Shown one piece after another: positions 13,576 through 17,000 of a DNA stretch of 17,000 nucleotides. Positions within the stretch are counted from its first letter, which is position 1. Every line of letters begins with the position of its first letter. The stretch spans positions 1 through 17,000 of the forward strand of contig JAYWHD010000150.1 in the NCBI GenBank assembly GCA_043777895.1. Reading direction: 5' to 3'. The notes beneath the pieces are model-generated. The model saw only the letters and a list, made by a program, of their open reading frames with translations, was not told the origin of the DNA and did no database searches. The stretch is from JBDLSY01 sp043777895. GTDB lineage: Bacteria > Pseudomonadota > Gammaproteobacteria > Burkholderiales > Burkholderiaceae_C. Both the position numbers and the translations under genes were made by a program.

Positions 13576-14886
13576 ATGGGTGGGGGTTCGTCTAGTGTTG
13601 AAAGTATAAAAAAATTAGTTGAACAAATAAGCGATACAAAAAACAGTTTAGAAATTTTAAACAAGAAGTTAGCAGACATGCTAACAAACAAGCTGCCATT
13701 TATGTTGATGGGTGGACACAATTTATGTGAAGAAATCGTAATACAGTTAGAGGCAGAAAACGAAAAATTAATTTTGGACGGACATAAAAAAAATGAAGAG
13801 CCTAGAAAAAAAGAATTTTTAGAGTACTTTCATGAAGAAATGGAAGATTTTCCAATATCACTTAAACAATCACTAACTTTAAACGACAAAATAATAAAAG
13901 CATGGGAACGTTTACACTATCCAAACAATACAAACCTTAACTTAGATACTCAAATCATTCATGTACAGTTTGGTGATAGTGACGCATCACGTAAACAAAC
14001 CATTGAAGCGATTAACCAAGACATTGGTTTAGGCTTAAGTGAGTTTTATAATGTATACAATAAAAAGACCTATGGGCAAGCGGACTTAGACAGTTTAAAA
14101 AAACAATATAACAATCTTCAATCTACGGGTAATAGCGAGCGACATGATGAAATTAAAGCTGATTTAGAAATAGCTGATGCCGAAATCTCAAAGTTAGACA
14201 ATGAAGAAGGCAGTTTAAAGCGAGCCATTAATACCAAAGAACAAGACCATCACAACCTTAATGCTAGTTTTGAACGTGTTCAAAAACAAAAACGTGATGG
14301 TGCTGGTGATACTCATTTATATGATAAAGCTGGTGAGCTGCTTTCAGCGTTAGATGAATTAACGCAATTAAATCAAGCCAGCATTTACGGTCAAAAAATT
14401 AAATTAATTGCCGAAGCCGCCACGGAGGCACATCATCAATTATCATCAAAAAACAAACCGTATTCAATTGACATTGAACCTACCACCGATAGAAACGGTA
14501 GCAGTAAAGTAAATATTTTTGTCAAAAACCACAAAGGTGATACCGTTGATATTGTGCAGTTATCAGCAGGTGAACAACAAATTTTAGCCACTGCGCTATT
14601 AGCAGGATTAGCCAGTGCTACTTCAAAATTAGTCCCATTTGTAACCGATACGCCTGCGGGTCGTCTTGATGAATCATACCGTCAAAATTTATTGGAATTT
14701 TGGACAAATGGGCAACAAGGACGGCAAATTATTATTTTGTCACAAAACACTGAAATTACATTTGATGTTTATCAAAATATTAAAAATAAAGTCAGTAAGG
14801 TATTTTTATTGCGTAAACAGTTAGATGAATTGGGTTTTGATAAAACCACGGTATTAGAAAATAGCTATTTTGGAGTAAACGCATGA
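13576..14886 (+). CDS. dndD: DndD-like SMC/Rad50-type ATPase, 5'-truncated
   Basis: DndD is the SMC-like ATPase of the DNA phosphorothioation (Dnd) machinery. The C-terminal half is clear. There is a coiled coil rich in Glu/Lys (about 160-245), the ABC signature LSAGEQQ (329-335), Walker B and D-loop VTDTPAGRLDESYR (Asp358), and ILSQNTEITF. The zinc-hook-like middle contains LPFMLMGGHNL. Homologous-looking frame continues upstream of ATG 13576 to about 13453 (ESQIYNLAQELTELNKQYDD) with no in-frame start codon. The N-terminal ATPase lobe with Walker A, about 200 residues or more, is absent. Full DndD proteins are about 650-700 residues. Without Walker A it cannot form a normal ATPase, so it is probably a remnant. 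It ends in a 4-nt overlap (ATGA) with the next gene. Confidence 0.7.
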   Translation: MGGGSSSVESIKKLVEQISDTKNSLEILNKKLADMLTNKLPFMLMGGHNLCEEIVIQLEAENEKLILDGHKKNEEPRKKEFLEYFHEEMEDFPISLKQSLTLNDKIIKAWERLHYPNNTNLNLDTQIIHVQFGDSDASRKQTIEAINQDIGLGLSEFYNVYNKKTYGQADLDSLKKQYNNLQSTGNSERHDEIKADLEIADAEISKLDNEEGSLKRAINTKEQDHHNLNASFERVQKQKRDGAGDTHLYDKAGELLSALDELTQLNQASIYGQKIKLIAEAATEAHHQLSSKNKPYSIDIEPTTDRNGSSKVNIFVKNHKGDTVDIVQLSAGEQQILATALLAGLASATSKLVPFVTDTPAGRLDESYRQNLLEFWTNGQQGRQIIILSQNTEITFDVYQNIKNKVSKVFLLRKQLDELGFDKTTVLENSYFGVNA

Positions 14887-16508
14887 ATGTATCAAACGAT
14901 AAACACACTTTATCAATGAGTGATATTGCCGGGGCAACCTTTAGTTGTAGTGCCATGGCGAAAGATTATTGCGGTAAAATTAGCGTCAAACTAGGACTAG
15001 ACTACCATTATCAAATCGCCCGTTTGGCAATTGGACGTTCTATGGTGTTAAAAACTTCTCCTGAAAGCAAAACGCATGACTCGGGGGGGTTTGGCAAGTT
15101 AAAAGGTGAACAGCTATTCGGAACATCAGAAAGGGAACGAAATATATGGCTTACTTTTTTGGTTGATTATTTACATAAACATAATAAACCTGCTTTTAAA
15201 GATTTAGCTTTATTGCAAAATATAGTAGGCCGTCACTGGAATCGTGGAGCGACTTTATTATGGGAAGACTGGCAAGATACAGAAAAGACCGCTAATGAAC
15301 GCATAAAACAACGCAATGAGGGCTTTGATACTCAAGCAGAAACAAGCACTTATAAATTATTTATAGATCATCTGGCAGACTTAGCAAACTTGCCTAATCA
15401 ATCACGTATTAAAAGTACTGATTCAATTTTAATCAGTGATGATATCAATAATGACATACATGATTTAAATGTATCGGGAAGTTATGCCATTTCAATTGAT
15501 GTTGGTAAGCAAGGCAATGGTGAATCATTTAACTGGGTCATAAATGCCAAAGATTCGCCTGCGCCTCATGTTGCAATTATGGGTAAGTCTGGCTCAGGAA
15601 AAACAAGGTTTATGTTGCAGGCTTTACAAGGAATAAAAAAACAAAATAAAAAAATACCTGTGATTTTGTTAGATTTAGGCAAAGGAGAGTTGGCTACGAA
15701 TCAAGCACTTATTGAGTCTATGGGTGCTACTGTTTTAAATGTACCAAGTGATTCAATTCCATTAGATTTTTTCTACGGTTCAAATACTGCCGCAATGGAT
15801 TCAGTACTCGCTTTTCGTGAGATTCTTTTTAAGCTAGGTGCTAATTTGGGGCCAGTGCAAGAAAAGCATCTAAAAGAAGCGTTATTGCCACACTTTGCTG
15901 AAGCAAATAAAATGTCTTTAGCAAATATTAAAGAGTGGCTTGATGAGTATTATGCTGAAAACAAATTAAAAGAAGATGGCGTTACTAGTTTAATAGATAC
16001 TTTAACAAGTTATAAAACATTTGAACCAATATTGTCACCAGAAGAGTTTTTTTCTAAAAGTTGGATTATTACTTTTGCTCATGCACAAGACAGCGTTAAA
16101 AATGTATGTGTTTATTTATTGTTAGATGCGTTCAATGCATATTTGAAAAAACAAAAAGAATCACCATGTGATTCACAAAATAATCGCTGTTTAAAATATA
16201 TTTTAGCTATAGATGAAGCAAGAAATTTATTGGATTCAAAACATAAAGCATTAAGTGACATTGTGCGTTTACACCGTTCTAAGGGTGCAATGGCTATATT
16301 AGCATCACAAAGTCCTAGTGATTATGACGGGCAGGCTGATGATTATTTAGAAAATATTGGTTTGCCTGTGTGTTTTAATACCAATGCCACAAGCACTAAA
16401 ACTTTAAAAAACCTGTTTAAAGCGAATTCAAATGATTTAAATAGTTTAAAAATAGGTGAGTGTTTAACTATAAAAGACCAAAAACCAGTTGTGATTAAAG
16501 CCTTTTAG
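14883..16508 (+). CDS. dndE: DndE-like domain fused to a HerA/FtsK-type ATPase
   Basis: This 541-residue protein combines two parts. Residues 1 to about 140 resemble DndE, the small nicked-DNA-binding subunit of the phosphorothioation complex: KLGLDYHYQIARLAIGRSM, a GEQLFG motif and a hydrophobic helix. DndE alone is about 110-130 residues. Residues 200-541 form a P-loop ATPase of the HerA/FtsK kind. They contain Walker A GKSGSGKT (234-241), DLGKGEL, Walker B YILAIDEA (Asp444, Glu445), and an LHRSKGAMAILASQSPSD segment with a likely arginine finger and sensor. Such ATPases act as DNA-translocating hexamers in defence and repair systems. The gene overlaps dndD by 4 nt, so the pair is co-translated. 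It looks intact. No dndB, dndC or cysteine desulfurase is present in the window. Confidence 0.68.
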   Translation: MNVSNDKHTLSMSDIAGATFSCSAMAKDYCGKISVKLGLDYHYQIARLAIGRSMVLKTSPESKTHDSGGFGKLKGEQLFGTSERERNIWLTFLVDYLHKHNKPAFKDLALLQNIVGRHWNRGATLLWEDWQDTEKTANERIKQRNEGFDTQAETSTYKLFIDHLADLANLPNQSRIKSTDSILISDDINNDIHDLNVSGSYAISIDVGKQGNGESFNWVINAKDSPAPHVAIMGKSGSGKTRFMLQALQGIKKQNKKIPVILLDLGKGELATNQALIESMGATVLNVPSDSIPLDFFYGSNTAAMDSVLAFREILFKLGANLGPVQEKHLKEALLPHFAEANKMSLANIKEWLDEYYAENKLKEDGVTSLIDTLTSYKTFEPILSPEEFFSKSWIITFAHAQDSVKNVCVYLLLDAFNAYLKKQKESPCDSQNNRCLKYILAIDEARNLLDSKHKALSDIVRLHRSKGAMAILASQSPSDYDGQADDYLENIGLPVCFNTNATSTKTLKNLFKANSNDLNSLKIGECLTIKDQKPVVIKAF

Positions 16509-16794
16509 TATGATTACCTTATACCTTAGTACAGTTATTGGTATTGATATTTTTTACCTAAGTAAAGTAGCATGACTTGTGAAGATTTTCTTAAAAAATA
16601 GTCTTATTAAAAAAATAGCCCTATTTTTGAGCAAATACTTTATAAATACAAAACGGAAGTGATTTTAAAAAAGATTTAAAAAAAGATTTAAAAACGTTTA
16701 AAATATTTTTAAATATTTTTAAATATTTTAAATATTATTAATTAATCAGTTAATAAATTGTTTATTTACTTAGTTTTTACTTAAATTAATTGAT
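16509..16794. other. 286-bp AT-rich spacer after the island
   Basis: No convincing gene. A weak hairpin with AAAAATAG (16611-16618) and CTATTTTT (16621-16628) could terminate the dnd transcript. From about 16661 to 16735, A- and T-tracts repeat about every 10 nt, including AAATATTTTT at 16701 and 16711 and AAATATTTTA at 16721. This suggests curved DNA ahead of the last gene. A 21-codon frame at 16510 is too short and shows no family features. Confidence 0.5.
16611..16628 (+). terminator. Possible weak terminator after the DndE-HerA gene
   Basis: AAAAATAG (16611-16618) and CTATTTTT (16621-16628) are reverse complements separated by CC. The stem ends in a T5 run, 102 nt past the stop. The stem is AT-only except for its tip, so it is weak, and a proper loop would need the last pair to open. 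Confidence 0.3.
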
Positions 16795-16986
16795 ATGTTT
16801 AGATGGCTGATTATTGCTGTATTTATTTTATTCGTATTAGCACGGACTAATCTGTCAAAATACCTGCGGCTAGGCCATTTACCTGGTGATATACGCTGGG
16901 TCTACAAAAAATTTAAATTACACTTGCCTTTTACGTCTACTTTGGCTATTTTTGTGATACTTTACGTATTAGTCTATTTTGTTTAA
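16795..16986 (+). CDS. DUF2905-type small inner-membrane protein
   Basis: This 63-residue protein has two membrane helices (about 4-18 and 46-62) separated by a basic loop. The core RLGHLPGDIRWVYKKFKLHL, followed by PFTSTLAIFVILYVL, matches the DUF2905 pattern in which a G-x-LPGDI motif and an Arg/Lys-rich strand precede a P-[FL]-[TA]-[ST] helix. Length agrees with the family (60-75). The function of DUF2905 proteins is unknown. No Shine-Dalgarno is visible. It stands alone behind the A-tract spacer and ends 14 nt before the window edge, so any operon partner is out of sight. Confidence 0.85.
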   Translation: MFRWLIIAVFILFVLARTNLSKYLRLGHLPGDIRWVYKKFKLHLPFTSTLAIFVILYVLVYFV

Positions 16987-17000
16987 AACAGTTATAAATA

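Noticed and set aside
16510..16575. A 21-codon frame right after the DndE-HerA gene.
   Set aside because: It is too short and has no ribosome site or recognisable features. A chance frame is more likely.

Overview
The window looks like an AT-rich gammaproteobacterial chromosome. The pointers are the sspA-sspB pair directly after the cytochrome bc1 genes, a YcbL/GloC-type glyoxalase II, MiaB, and an AlgC whose active serine falls at residue 108, the number I recall for the Pseudomonas enzyme. Intergenic DNA is very AT-rich and full of short repeats. Most genes lack a clear Shine-Dalgarno sequence. I cannot name a genus; a Thiotrichales-like lineage is only a guess from the style of the intergenic repeats. 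Positions 1-8328 are ordinary core genome: the 3' end of petB, petC, sspA and sspB on the + strand; tRNA-Thr(UGU); a strong bidirectional terminator; then gloC and miaB as a convergent - strand pair. After a 472-bp repeat-rich spacer come algC and a VanZ-family membrane protein on the + strand, separated by a clean array of 13-bp repeats. Positions 8329-10889 are a transition zone. It holds a small uncharacterised gene, a second tiny gene split by a one-base frameshift exactly at an A-run, an orphan RND-type adaptor lipoprotein on the - strand with no pump beside it, and a heavily decayed gene of a nuclease-like family. Positions 10890-16508 read as an eroded DNA-modification and defence island. 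On the - strand is a small protein resembling the N-terminal DNA-sensing domain of HNH-type restriction enzymes, with no nuclease domain. Divergent from it is a cytosine-C5 methyltransferase that stops before its last two conserved motifs. It is followed in the same reading frame, after a single TGA, by a PD-(D/E)XK protein with a DUF3883-like C-terminus and a translationally coupled 81-residue protein. Next is a junction where a copy of the 3' end of the last island gene abuts the interior of a dndD-like ATPase gene. The dndD-like remnant overlaps by 4 nt a gene encoding a DndE-like domain fused to a HerA/FtsK-type ATPase. No cysteine desulfurase, dndB or dndC is present, so a complete phosphorothioation system is not visible. 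Either the system is decayed or its missing parts lie elsewhere. After an A-tract-rich spacer the window ends with a small DUF2905-type membrane protein. The most interesting parts are the DndE-HerA fusion, the recombination scar in front of dndD, the nuclease-less reader-like protein, and the truncated methyltransferase in frame with the candidate nuclease.
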